In this document: in pieces, positions 44,794 through 55,660 of the stretch
How positions within the stretch are numbered: the stretch's first letter is position 1
Layout: each line of letters opens with the position of its first letter
Assembly: GCF_945859685.1 (NCBI RefSeq)
Contig: NC_079149.1
Location: 82,761,073-82,825,072, forward strand
Direction of reading: 5' to 3'
DNA length: 64,000 nucleotides
Source: Eupeodes corollae
Lineage: Eukaryota > Arthropoda > Insecta > Diptera > Syrphidae
Position numbers and translations under genes: made by a program
Notes under the pieces: model-generated
What the model saw: the letters and a program-made list of their open reading frames with translations, nothing else
What the model was told of the DNA's origin: nothing
Databases searched by the model: none

Positions 44794-47225
44794 CGCATTG
44801 GGGCAAAACTTTTAGGAAGTTCTAAAGTCGCGCAGATTAAAAGTTGTGTTCTGGGTGAGTCCGGGTTATAATGTATGTGTCATTTAAATGTGTCTTATGT
44901 CTACTTTGTGTTTCTGAAAAAAAATCCTGCTACTTTTCTGAACTTTTTGTTATATTTGGATTTTTGTGTAGTAAACCTTTTTTTCGTTATTTTAGGACTA
45001 TCTTCAAACACATTTTTTTTGAGTAGAAAAGATCTTATTGCTATAATGAGACGGTTTTGGAGTATTGTAATAGAGGAACAATTCAGTTACTTAAAAGAGG
45101 AATTGATCAAAATGACGAAAAGCTCTGAAAAAAAGGCAAATTAAGGTTTTGAAGAATATATTTTCGCATTTCAAGTTGAATTTTAAAACGTGGTGGGTTA
45201 AAGCTTACAGGATCGAGAAAAGGTTTTTTAAAACTAATGAAAGCTGGCTAAACTGCACATGTCCAGCTTTCTGTAGAGCACCCGACTCAGCCAAGAAACG
45301 AGGTCGTCCAGAAGTAGAGTTTGAAAATTCTTCCCAACGATTGACAAGGGAAAAAACCCGCGACCTGAGAGATTCTGTACCTCTGGGTGTCCTCATTTAT
45401 GCTACCCAAATGAGTTTACGAGCTTCCGGACTAATCCAAGCCTCAAAACTTCTAAAAGAAGTTAGTGTAAGCTCCACTCAGGCTGAAAAATAGCTTTTAA
45501 AAATTGCACTCGAACGAGAGAAGTTGTATGACGGGAAAAGATGGTTTGGCGGTATTAGTTGCAGCGCAACTATCACAGCATCAATATAACATAATAAGAA
45601 TGAGTGCCCCAGAAAAATGTCCATCTTACAAAATTGTGCAAAATGCAAAAAAAGCTTGGTATCCCGACAGAAATGCGGTGAAAATAACAGCTACATGTGC
45701 CGAAGTAAGTCTTCAAGCTTTGCTTGATAAAACATCAAAACGACTTATTTCTATTTTGGATTGTGTTTTTGACACATTGGAAGAAGAAGAGCTTGTTTTT
45801 TTTTAATATCGAAATGGGGTTTCGATGGAAGCTCGGAACATAGCTCATATAAACAAGCTTTTCACGGTCCAGAAACAGACCCCATTCAGCTAGCTAGTAA
45901 GTGGTGTGCATATAGTCTGGCATCCCTCGTCCAGCTTCGACAAAGTATTGCAGACCCCTAAAAATTGAATACACTAAAGAGTTAACTGATGTTTCAAAAT
46001 CCGAAAAAGTTCGAGTGGATGCAGTGATCCAAAACATTCAACAAACCGAGACCACATCAACACATAAATGCTATTTGTGTGGTGCGACTTCAAAAGACTT
46101 CAACAATGTCAATGATATGATAAGACATCCAATAAAAACAGAGCACCTTTCTTTTGGAATGTCTATTCTGCAAGATTGGATATACGAATGTTCGAATGAC
46201 TTGTACATCTAGCGTACAAATTACCCATTAAAAAATGGCAAGCGCGTGAAGGTGACAAAGAAGTCGTGGCAGCAAATAAGGCTCGAATTCAAAGGGATTT
46301 CCGAGAACCTTGTGGCTTAATTGTAGATAAACCAAAGCCGGGATTTGGTAACACAAATGACGCCAACACAGCTAGGCAATTTTTTAAAAACCCTGAACTT
46401 TTAGCCGAAATAACTAAATTAGACATAGAACTCATTAAAAAATGCACACAATTATGATCGTTGTTTCCAGTGGATATGAGATTGATGTTGAAAAGTACAG
46501 GGAATTTGCGTTCGACACAGCGAGGTACTTCGTCAATAAATATCCCTGGTATCATATGCCTCCAACTCTACATAAATATTTTATTCATGGCCCAGAAATT
46601 ATATCATCTGCACTTTTGCCTATCGGACAACTTTCGGAGGAAGCGCAGAAAGCACGAAACAAAGATTTCAAAAATTTCCGTGTGAACTTCTCAAGAAAAT
46701 CCAGCCGTAAAAAAATGAACGAAGATATATGCGAACAAATTTCAATCTTCACCCAAAGAAGCCCTCTGTTTGCTTAAACCTTCAAATTTCGATGAATCGA
46801 ACACTGTTTTTGAGTTTACAGTGAAGAAGACAGCGATAATTTTTAATTTTAGATACACTGCAAACATTTCTTTCTTTTGAGTTTGTATCTAATTTATTAA
46901 ATTTCTTTAAATTTACAATATGTCTCAATAAATAAAAATGTAAACGTTATTATTACTTTGTTTCTTATTTTTTTTTAAAGAGAGGCACAAGTTGGTGAGT
47001 AAGGTAAGTCTAGTTGACAAAAAATAGATCTTAAGCAAAAAATTCCTTAAGTCGAAATATACAAATTGGCACATTTAAGAAAAGAGGGCGTTTTTGTAGG
47101 CGTGGCTGGGACACGGATCTAAAAATATCTTTTGCTTGGGCTCAGAAGTCATTGTGCAAAAGTTCAACCTTCTAGCTCTAACGGTTGATTTGATGCCACG
47201 TTTTAGGTCATTCTGCCCCACCGTG
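44794..47225 (+). mobile_element. Transib DNA transposon, about 2.4 kb
   Basis: An element inserted in an RTE LINE copy. The right end, read inward, starts CACGGTGGGGCAGAATGACC. The left end reads CGCATTGGGGCAAAACTTTT, which agrees at 11 of the first 15 positions. The CACGGTG heptamer is of the type shared by Transib ends and RAG recombination signals. Both flanks are RTE sequence and together restore it, with GTCGC present at both borders (44790-44794; 47228-47232), so a short duplication is likely. The exact duplication cannot be fixed because the left end has changed. The interior carries the transposase pseudogene. Confidence 0.8.
45039..46790 (+). pseudogene. Transib (RAG1-related) transposase, broken
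   Basis: The transposase is spread over several frames. N-terminal part: KTNESWLN, KKRGRPEVEFENSSQR, ATQMSLRASG (45149-45493). Then SAPEKCPSYKIVQNAKKAWY and CAEVSLQALLDKTSKRLISI (45504-45806). KWGFDGSSEHSSYKQAF holds the first catalytic Asp (GAT 45824-45826). CYLCGATSKDFNN (46015-46212) corresponds to the RAG1 zinc-binding CxLC region. GLIVDKPKPGFGNTNDANTA holds the second Asp (GAC 46359-46361). YPWYHMPPTLHKYFIHGPEI and GQLSEEAQKARNKDFKNF are in 46442-46777. From family knowledge the residue before ARNK is normally Glu and aligns with RAG1 Glu962; here it is Lys. At least four frame breaks occur. It was an enzyme that cuts and pastes its own DNA. Confidence 0.85.
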
Positions 47226-47560
47226 GTGTCGCTTTACAGCCCGTACAGCTCGTCGTTCCATCTTCTCCTCCACTCCCCTTCGATGCATACGGGACCGTAG
47301 ATCACATGAAATACTTTTCTCTCGAAGCGACCCAAGGTGCTTTCATCCGCTTTTGTCATAGTCCATGCTTCTGCACCGTATAGCAGGACGGGGATGATAA
47401 GGGTCTTATATAGCAAAACTTTGGTCCCTTGATAGAGGACTTTACCACTTAATTACTTTCTTAGTCCAAAGAAACAGCAGTTAGCAAGAGTTATTCTGCG
47501 TTTGATCTCAGCGGTGGTGTTGTCGGCCGAAGACCCGAATGTTTCGATTCCACGTCGTTT
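47226..47560 (-). pseudogene. RTE LINE copy 2, 5' part (split by Transib)
   Basis: Minus strand: LYKTLIIPVLLYGAEAWTMT, KADESTLGRFERKVFHVIYG and EGEWRRRWNDELYGL (47234-47416). A worn upstream part follows to about 47560. It joins directly to the 44544-44793 half once the Transib is taken out. The reverse transcriptase core is missing, so the copy was already 5' truncated. Confidence 0.85.
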
Positions 47561-48300
47561 TCAGGAATTAGGACTGTCTTACGGAATATTATGACGTATT
47601 TTGAGAGTGGATCTGAGTTAACATTTATATAAAGTCCGGATAACACAACAACTGAAGCCAGCTGACCAGACCATTTACAACGTCGTAGATACGTCTATTT
47701 TTCTAACAAAAATTTTTTTAGCGACAAAGCACATTTCTCATTCGGTGGGTTTGTTAATAAACAAAATTTTCGTAATTGGTTCTGAAAATTCGTAAGTATT
47801 TGAAGAGAGGCCATTACATCCGCTGCTTTTCCGGAGGTGTGATTGGACTTTACTTTTTTGAAAACGACGATGAAACGACTGTCACCGTCAATTCGGAACA
47901 TTATGGTTTTATGATAACCGACTTTTTTCAGCCTGCTATTGAAAAATATGACTTGGAGAATATGTGGTTTCAACAAGACGGTGTCACATTCAATACAACT
48001 CTAGCGAATGTGGCAATATTACAAGAGATATCAACTGCCCCCCAAGATCATGCGATTTGACACCGCTGGGCTTTTTTTGTGGGGATCAGGGCCGTGTTTA
48101 TTCAGATAAACCTTTTACTCTTGAGCACTTAAAAAACAACATTCGTCAAGTTTTAACTGAGATACCGCCCAATATGTGTCAAAGAGTGGTCGAAAATTAC
48201 CTAAAGAGACTCGATTCTTGCAACAATTTGCGTGGTGGTCTTTTATGTGATGTAAGGTATCACCTTAATGCCAACGTTCAAACTTTATAATAAAAAAGAA
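47561..48300 (+). pseudogene. Mariner-like transposase, C-terminal two thirds
   Basis: IS630-Tc1-mariner superfamily. The first catalytic Asp is in FFSDKAHFSFGG (GAC 47723-47725). After a frame slip, SGGVIGLYFFENDDETTVTV and MWFQQDGVTFNT hold the second Asp (GAC 47977-47979). A further slip gives NCPPRSCDLTPLGFF with the third Asp (GAT 48054-48056), and TLEHLKNNIRQVLTEIPPNM, VVENYLKRLDSCNNLRGG. All three acidic positions can be read, but a gap shortens the segment between the second and third, so the spacing class is not measurable here. The N-terminal DNA-binding part and the terminal repeats are not seen. Confidence 0.8.
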
Positions 48301-48540
48301 ATATCATGACAAAATATTTTATTTCTGTTTTATTTACGTTTACTTTTGAAACCATAAAATAGATAACAATGTGTAAAGTAAATTTTGTATCAGTTCTATT
48401 AAATACTTTGAAATTCTTCAGTACACACTGGACTCAAGAAATAGAACACATCTAGTAATTTAAAGTTTGTCTTTTACATATTCACATTTTCAAAACAACG
48501 CAATATCAAATGACCCGTTGCTGCAACGCATATGACAGAT

Positions 48541-48592
48541 TTTCTGGCCTTTTTCAAACAATCCAATTTCTGGCCTTTTTCAAACAATCCAA
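48541..48592. repeat. Two-copy 26-bp direct repeat
   Basis: TTTCTGGCCTTTTTCAAACA plus ATCCAA occurs twice in direct succession (48541-48566 and 48567-48592). It is part of the left end of the neighbouring MITE, whose outer end has been doubled. Confidence 0.85.
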
Positions 48593-48912
48593 TTTGGTTA
48601 AAATCCGTACGATTCTTTTCCGTACGGACTTTGTTTTCACACATAACGTATTTTTCCCGTGAATCGTCTACGTTTAATAAAATATAATATTAAAATGCTT
48701 TAGTACGTAAGGCATTGATAGACGGCGACTGCACGGTCGCCGCATATTTCAGTGGTTGAGATGGCTGTTTTAAATCGTCTGTACGAAAAAAACCCGTCTC
48801 CGTCCAGTGTGAAAGCTTTAGTTAATTTTATTAGTTTATTATCAATGGCTCACAGATAAAAACCGTACGGATTTTAACCGTACGGACGAAACCGTCTCGT
48901 GTGAAAGAGGCC
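48572..48912. mobile_element. MITE with inverted CGTACGG-rich ends
   Basis: The left end reads GGCCTTTTTCAAAC, then GGTTAAAATCCGTACG. The right end read inward is GGCCTCTTTCACACGAGACG, then CGTACGGTTAAAATCCGTAC. Each end also holds a second CCGTACGG block. The centre has a perfect palindrome arm pair, CGGCGAC...GTCGCCG (48722-48741). There is no open frame. This is a non-autonomous DNA element, but I could not define its duplication, so the superfamily is open. Confidence 0.65.
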
Positions 48913-49733
48913 GTTGAAAGACAATATCATTTAAGAATACTCACAGGATACATTTTAGGAGCTATCGCGACCATAACTTGAGTAATGTTGGCAAACATTT
49001 TTAAAGGTGTCGAATTGAACTTGGTGGCAAATTGACGTCACCAAAACGTGAAAATAAGCGATTAAAAACTTCGCAAAAAAGTCAAAATGTATGAAAAGTA
49101 ACTGCATTGCATTACTGTGACTGCCGGTAAATCAATAAATTCGGATCATAACATATCTTGCACTCTCTTCAAATTTCTTCATAATTCACGTTTAAATAAT
49201 GCTTGACTATTGGTTTGGATCAATATTTTTTTAGTACGTTTTAATTAATTTTTTGGCGTTGTTCGATTGTTAGGCTATCCAATATCTTAAATGACAAATA
49301 TTCAACTGATATTATGACACGGCAGTACCCAACAACAGAAACTTTTGATTTAGCTGCCTCCAATTCTTCGACCAGACCACATGAATAATTTTTCAAGCTT
49401 TTCTCTTGCCACTCGTTCCAGAAAATAATCATCAGCAATATGAGACCAATTTTGATTTGAAAATCCAATTGTTTCCTTTCTTACCCCTCTAAGATTCCCG
49501 ATTCTGGCTTTGTCCTCTTTATCTAGCAAATCATATTCATCAATAGTTTCCTCCTCATCGCCATCGTTGCGTCGATTTTTATAAGCGTATTTTTCCAAGT
49601 TATTGAGTCAGTAGACTTTTAAATATCAAGAAATTCAGAAAGTTTAAATTCATGACAGACGATTTCTGCACTGCTTTCGTACAAAGCAAGTGGAGTTTTC
49701 CCAGATGCTTGAAAAAGCTTAAAAGGTTTTTTT
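48913..49733. other. Unassigned stretch with an acidic minus-strand frame
   Basis: Mostly non-coding. A minus-strand frame (49350-49598, 82 codons) reads MEKYAYKNRRNDGDEEETID and EYDLLDKEDKARIGNLRGVR. An overlapping frame continues it toward 49241. The composition is protein-like, with clustered acidic and basic residues, but the family is not recognised. It may be a worn DNA transposon protein. Confidence 0.3.
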
Positions 49734-50018
49734 ACCTGTGGTATGGTGGTTAGTGAGTAAAACTGTCGTGCCAGAGGTCTCGGGTTCAATCTCTACCTGT
49801 GCCATCTAAATTTTTTTTTTTTTAACGGGTACTGCCTCTTGCGAAGAATTGACAAATCCTCCAAGAGTAATTCTTATCATGAAGAAATTAGATGTTCGGA
49901 TTCGGCCCCCTCCATCCCTGACAACATTACTCGCACGTATGAATGTTTGAGAGTCGTAAGTCACTAGGCCCTAGTCCTCAACGAACTGTTGCGTCACCAA
50001 ATTTATTTCTTTTATTAT
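49734..50018 (+). mobile_element. SINE copy, nearly full length
   Basis: The head has GGTTAGTGAGTAAAACTGTC and a B-box-like CGGGTTCAATCTCTACCTGT. The body has TACTGCCTCTTGCGAAGAAT and CCATCCCTGACAACATTACT. The end is TAGGCCCTAGTCCTCAACGA, ACTGTTGCGTCACC, with an AAATTTATTT tail. A deletion removes about 40 bases of the body relative to the copy at 2523. Confidence 0.85.
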
Positions 50019-51649
50019 GATACTTCAAATTAGAGCTTGGCTTGACGGGTGTCAAATGCCAGTGCCACCAACTTGAAACTACGGAATGAATAACGACACT
50101 TTTTTTGGTACAGTGGACAAGAGTTGGACAGACACATTTAGTAAAACAGTTTTATTTTATTTATGGAATGTAATAAAGATTATCTTTTCATTACTCATTT
50201 AAAAGGTAAGTGTTTAATGAAACAGCTAACCTTCTTCTTGGTTATATTTTGCACTATTACTCTATTTTCTGACAAAAAATGATGGATGTTATATCAAAGT
50301 TAATATTCTATGAAATAAGCTTGATTAACTTTAATTTAAATTTAATGGCGTGTTGGAATAAAAATCCGAAATAAAAGGGCAGCTGCAAAGAGAAAGCTTT
50401 AAAGAGATCTAATCGAAGGTTAAGTTCTTGCATCACTTCAGAATAATTGATATTTTGACTGTTGATTCTTTTAGTGTTCAAATACAAAAACTTATTCTAT
50501 TCTTTCTGAAAGAGGAGCTGTCATCAAGTCTGATCGACTAATTGAAAACACCTTTAAGAACTTTTAAAAATAAAAGTGCCATTTTTATGAATTATTCCCA
50601 TGTATTTGATCCATAAAGTCATTTATTCATTTTTAGTAAAAGTGTAATTCCAAAACCCGGACGAAACTTATGTACATATGAACTTCACAACCAAACCTAA
50701 AGATGATATTATTTTCTAAATAGAAAAGTATTATATAATAAATTTAAGGCAAAACTAGATTAAAATGGGTATCTTTTAGTAAGTTTGATTTTGATCTCAA
50801 TGGAATCAAAAGAGTGTTTGATTAATAATAATTTTATTGACAAGATGTTGAGGTTTTCATTTTTGTGCTATCTTAAAGAAAAAATCATGACAGATTAATT
50901 GCAATTTGATTTCATTCGTAGGCCGTTGACACCGAAAAACATATACAAATGCAGGTAATATTACAATGGAATTGAATACATATATTTGGCAGGATAGTTT
51001 AGCACATTATATTTTGAAATAGGCACTTTTGGGATTTATCAATTGTACAAAACTTACTTCGGTATAGAATGTAGGTACATAAGTTCGTCTGCAACACCAA
51101 ACTATAACGAAAATCTTTGGCACGTGTTTATTGTTGTGAACTAAAGAGAAGAAAGGGATGCTTAATGTCCTTGTTGTAACCCTTGTTAGTCGACGACGGA
51201 CGCACTTGAAGTGCTTATATTATGCTTTTCACAAAGGGGATGTTTACCCTTGAGAGTTAAGTGTGCGTATAGTGAACAGATTGTGAATAAAGGAAGACAT
51301 ATCAATGAAATTATATGCCGGGTTCTTTATTTATCTTTTTTTCAAGTGTCTACTTTACCTTCTGATATTAATTATTTAACGTTTTTTGTTTGTTGTTATT
51401 TATGGGCTCATTTATAAAAAAACACCGACAGAATTTAAACATTTCAAAATAACTCATTTAGTATATGTATCTATGTATAGGCAATTGTAGTAAAGTATAA
51501 GCATCTATATATGTATACAGTTTCCAGCTTCAAAAGCTTTTTTGTATTATACTATTGGAGTACTTACTCATTCATTGTTTGCTTTAGGGTAATTCTATAT
51601 AAAAGCGCCTAGTTTTAAATCGTAGTGATGAAAATATATATATCTAAAG
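50019..51649. other. Unassigned stretch
   Basis: AT-rich with no supported gene. A small plus-strand frame at 51211-51417 shows no motif. Confidence 0.35.
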
Positions 51650-51960
51650 GATTTTTGAGAAATGACGTTTCACGTGTTGTTAAGTACAAAGTTTTTCGTG
51701 CAATTGTAACTGCAATTCTTCTTTACGGAGAGCAAGTGTGAAGATACCTGTCGTTCGATGCAGTGGAAAAGTTCGTTCGTTTTTTAACCAAATGCACATT
51801 AAGGCTGCCGAGTACGACACCAACTACCTATATGCTGTACCTAGAAACAGGAACAGGCCCATTTTTCTTGGATACTCTCAAATTACACCTTAAATATGTG
51901 TCAAGTATTATGGAGATGAGAGAAAACGGAGGTGGAATCGGCTAACGCAACTGATGACTG
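51650..51960 (+). pseudogene. LINE G-related fragment, thumb domain
   Basis: Plus strand: VKYKVFRAIVTAILLYGEQV, a stop, then AVEKFVRFLTKCTLRLPST and PTTYMLYLETGTGPFFLDTL, KLHLKYVSSIMEMRE. These line up with FLRKVFLLPLTLPKYMYHLE of LINE G at 40864-41112. Only this 100-residue part remains. Differences are too many for it to be a recent copy of LINE G itself. Confidence 0.65.
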
Positions 51961-52139
51961 TCGCGTTGTTAATAGTCTTTTTTGATCATAAACTCTAATA
52001 TGCTCTGTGTAAAGTGATCAATATAACAGTTTGAGGTTTTGGCAGCACTTGCTGCGGGAAATGTCATTTTGCTGATTTTAAATTTGTTTTCTAGTGAAAA
52101 TGTAAGTTAATCTTGGGAAATTTAATCGTTGTTTGCATA

Positions 52140-52500
52140 ATAAAGAAATAATTGTTTATAAGGTCACATGCAACAAAAGCACAAATTTCAATCCTCTCCA
52201 CGCATATGGAAGCACATTAAGAGCTGGCGAGATCGTACAATGTCCTATCAGTCAAAAGAAATAGACGCAACCGATGAAGCCATAATTGCTGCATGCGGGA
52301 TGGAACCATCAGTGAGCGGTGTTGCAGGTGGTCTATCTTTCAGCAGCGAGACAAAAGGTTTGTATTAAAATACTTTTTATTGCTTATAGTATTCTATATT
52401 CGCTTTTAAATAAGAAAACCGCGAAGATGCAACTCAAGAAGTTGAGCAGCTTCTCGAGAATCTAACAAACTCACCAAACTGAAAGAGTCCAAAAACAAGT
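52140..52500 (+). pseudogene. Myb/SANT-like (MADF-type) accessory protein fragment, Harbinger-associated
   Basis: A frame at 52168-52368 reads RIWKHIKSWRDRTMSYQSKE, IDATDEAIIAACGMEPSVSG and VAGGLSFSSET. It continues after a stop and slip with NREDATQEVEQLLENLTN. A WKxxxxxWRDRT helix followed by a conserved linker and an acidic stretch is the layout of the Myb/SANT-like proteins that accompany PIF/Harbinger transposases and direct them to DNA. The family call is inference, supported by Harbinger transposase sequence 600 bases away (53045-53230) on the other strand. Confidence 0.45.
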
Positions 52501-53044
52501 GTTTTTAAAAAGTTAAAGTTAAAGGTTAAAAATAGAAAAGCATTTAGGACGATGCTTTAAAAAAAAAACAAAAATATCTTCAAGAAACACATTTCAAAAC
52601 TCAACTTGAAGTTCAAACTAAAACCTGGCGGATATCCGAGATGCTATTCGGCTACATGCAAACAATCAATGAGAGGAAAACGAAGCTGTAATCTCAATGA
52701 AAAGAGAAGAGCTGCACATGAGAAATGGAGCTGAAGGTGGCTACGTTAGCCAATGAACGGAAGTTGATGAAGATGAACTTCAAATCCCAAAAATTTGACC
52801 GATTTGACTGGAAAAAATGAAGTACAAAGAAATTTTTCTTTTAAACTTTTAATTTCATTATTTTTACAAATCTTTAGAGAAACATTTTATTTGCTTGTGA
52901 TTTTAATGTTTCTACATACATAAATACATAATATGTATGTTTGTATAATATTTTATAGTCTCTGTTTTCTTTAAATGAAAAGCTAAACAAGCAATTTGCT
53001 TTTTTATATTTATTTTGAGAATAAAATAGTATTACTAATAATGT

Positions 53045-53230
53045 AAACTACATACATTACAAACAAATCGTCTCTTATAGCATCACGGATTCTTTTAGCC
53101 TCTCTGGAAAAACTTTCTCCAGTTGGTGGAATTTCAAATCCATATTTTCGAGAAGTATTAGGTATATTATTTTCAGGATGGGGCACATTGTGGGTACAGC
53201 ATATGTTGTGCTTTGATAGACGAACATTTT
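53045..53230 (-). pseudogene. PIF/Harbinger transposase C-terminal fragment
   Basis: Minus-strand frame: RLSKHNICCTHNVPHPENNI, PNTSRKYGFEIPPTGESFSR, EAKRIRDAIRDDLF. The HNIC motif followed by a PEN segment and a terminal REAKRIRDAI helix resembles the end of PIF/Harbinger transposases, which have xLHNIC before the C-terminus. The catalytic core is not present. It converges with the Myb-like fragment at 52140. Confidence 0.5.
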
Positions 53231-55364
53231 TTAAGAATCTAAACTATGTAATTTATAATAGATGAAAATTTAGTGTTCAATTGTATGTATGTATGTAAAA
53301 GTATCGTTTTTGATTATCAACAATCAACTATCAAGTTAACCGATTTCACCCCTCTAAAGGAGCATGCGTAGGTGAGTGGTATACCACCTGAAACTTTATT
53401 TCTCAACGTCCAGATCTTTCTCTATGGTGTGATCTATGCAATTGAAGAAAACGTGAAGACGTGGGAGTTTGTTCAATTCTGAAATAATTCCGCAAGAGAT
53501 ACTTTGAAATTGTTGTGCTCAGTTTAGAGGATTCCATAAAATTGATGATTGGACAAGGGGGGTATACCAATATTATTGGAGTGCTTTACGATACAGAACA
53601 TGTATAATAAACGAAAGTTTGAAATGTTTATAAAATTATATGCAAAATTGTTACATTTTATTTTTGAAAAAGTTATTCTTGATTTTTCTTTGTTATTATT
53701 ATTTTAAAAATTAAAATGTAAATATCAGTCTGGTAGGCAGTCATCGGCCAAACCATTTAAAGATTTTTTAGATTTTTTTATTTAGATTTAGATTTGTATT
53801 TCCAAGATACAAAATATAACATTTCTAGTAAATAGTGAAATGAAAGTAAATCACACAATTTATAAAATAAGTGTAGATGTAATAACTCCTAATACGAGTA
53901 TATGTATAACATTATTGACTGAGTTATTATACAAATTTATTAGTGGAAATAATAAAAGATGCATCCTGTAGTAGAAGACTAGTAGCGGATGTCAGTGGCA
54001 ATTCCTGCTCATGATATCAGGGTTAGCTGCTTTCTTTTAGATTTCTCATAATAATAATTAATTTTATTTAAATTTTCTGTACTCCGCCCTGAGCTTACAT
54101 CGATAAATGCAGCAAATGTTTTATGATTTTTTTAAAGTAATAACAATAGATAATTGGGACTTTAAATGAATTTCAGACAAAGCTATAAACTCTGGCTCTT
54201 GGATTCTGTCATCATTGACATATGATCGCCTAAAACGTCGGTAACAGCTTTGAATTAATAATTTTGGATAGCAATTGAAAAACTTTAAGAACTGTTGACG
54301 TTTTAACACCGCACGATTTTTTGGAATGTTATGTTGGACACTTAAAGCTTCGTCTTTCCTAGTCTGACTAGCTAATGTAATTACATATTGCAAATGGGTA
54401 GCATTAAACTTGTGTTTTCTCTGAAGTGTGGTCAGAGTGTTCATAATTATCCAGCAAACAAGGTCAACAAAATTATTTCTTGTAAGTCTCGCTACCAAAT
54501 AACTATTGGTAATATTATAAATTGAATATTGATTTTCGCTAAAGGTTCGAGTATAATGTCTGTTTTTATACTGGTGTGCTCATTTTAAATCTGTAGGGCG
54601 CCCATTATTAGCTTTTTCGAAAAAGATATTGGTGAAAATGATTTCTCTAATAATGTTTTGTTCTTTGCTTGAGAAATATTGGAGATTCCATTTTAATGTC
54701 TACCAAATTAAAAGTTTCTATTTACACCATGCTCATGAAAATAAAGTATCTATTTTTAACAAACAAAGAAGACCCTACTTACCTCATAGCCTAAAACCTT
54801 ATTGTTAGCTGGTCAAGGTCATTATACAATTCCATGACTCAGAAGTCAAATAGATTTTTGTATTGAATACGATTTGAGAATTAAACTGAGAATTAAAATT
54901 TCTATTATTTGGGTGTTAATTGCAAAAGAATAATATCCAATGCAGTTTAAAGTCTTATAGTTTTCATTTTCTTAGAATTAATAAAAATTACGAATTCTGA
55001 ATGAAAAAGTATATGGACTTTATAAACATTTTGAAAAATAATACTTCAATCTGATTTTTTGACTAAATCTTTGTTTTTTTCGAAAGCTATGAATAAATTT
55101 AATTTTTATTTTTTGAAAATTAATGTTCCATTAAAAGAAATGCTTGTTTTAATTTGAACCGTTCTAAGAAAATCAATTAAAATAAAAAGTTAAGAAAGCA
55201 ACGACTTTTGTGAGGTGGTACTCGAGCAAGAAAACTTTCCTGACTTCGAAGCCTGTAAGAAGCTAAGTTTTGATTAAGAAGTTTACCATTTCTAAAGAAA
55301 AAAATTGTAAGACTTTATGAAAATAAAGGTGCTTAAGCGGAAGAGTCATCGATCTTAAGAAAAG
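53231..55364. other. Unassigned stretch
   Basis: No supported gene. A minus-strand frame of 125 codons (54121-54498: VARLTRNNFVDLVCWIIMNT, LTTLQRKHKFNATHLQYVIT) is the longest here and unrecognised. Its Leu/Lys/Arg-rich make-up is compatible with a worn transposon protein. The part at 53320-53640 is less AT-rich without a motif. Confidence 0.35.
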
Positions 55365-55620
55365 TTAAAAACTATGCTCACGGCGTTTTTTGTTCCAGAT
55401 AATTCTAAGAATATGTTTCTGTACAACCAATAAAGGTTGCATCTTATAGTTAAACGAACCTCCCCAACATACAAGCCCATATTGCAACATCGATTCAACC
55501 AAGCTATAATAAACTGTTTCAAGGAGTTTTCGCGAATCGAATTTTCTAAGATGGTACTTTATAAAAGTCATAGACAAAAGATACTTTTTCAATTTTGATT
55601 TGATTTGGATTTCTGGCATA
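55365..55620 (-). pseudogene. LINE C fragment, C-terminal domain
   Basis: Minus-strand frame: KSKLKKYLLSMTFIKYHLRK, FDSRKLLETVYYSLVESMLQ, YGLVCWGGSFNYKMQPLLVV, QKHILRIIWNKKRREHSF. A YYSLVES...YGLxCWG block followed by QKxILR is typical of the post-RT domain of CR1/Jockey LINEs. It is not a copy of LINEs A, B, D or G. Its upstream edge meets a SINE head at 55621. Confidence 0.65.
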
Positions 55621-55660
55621 ATAGTCCAATGCACTTACAATCACGCCGCGGGTATTTCAG
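55621..55660 (-). mobile_element. SINE head fragment joined to LINE C
   Basis: In complement: AAATACCCGCGGCGTGATTG, TAAGTGCATTGGACT. This is the first ~35 bases of the SINE. It stops at the same base (after GGACT) at which LINE B interrupts the nested SINE at 15006. The remainder of this SINE is not found on the left side of LINE C. Confidence 0.65.
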
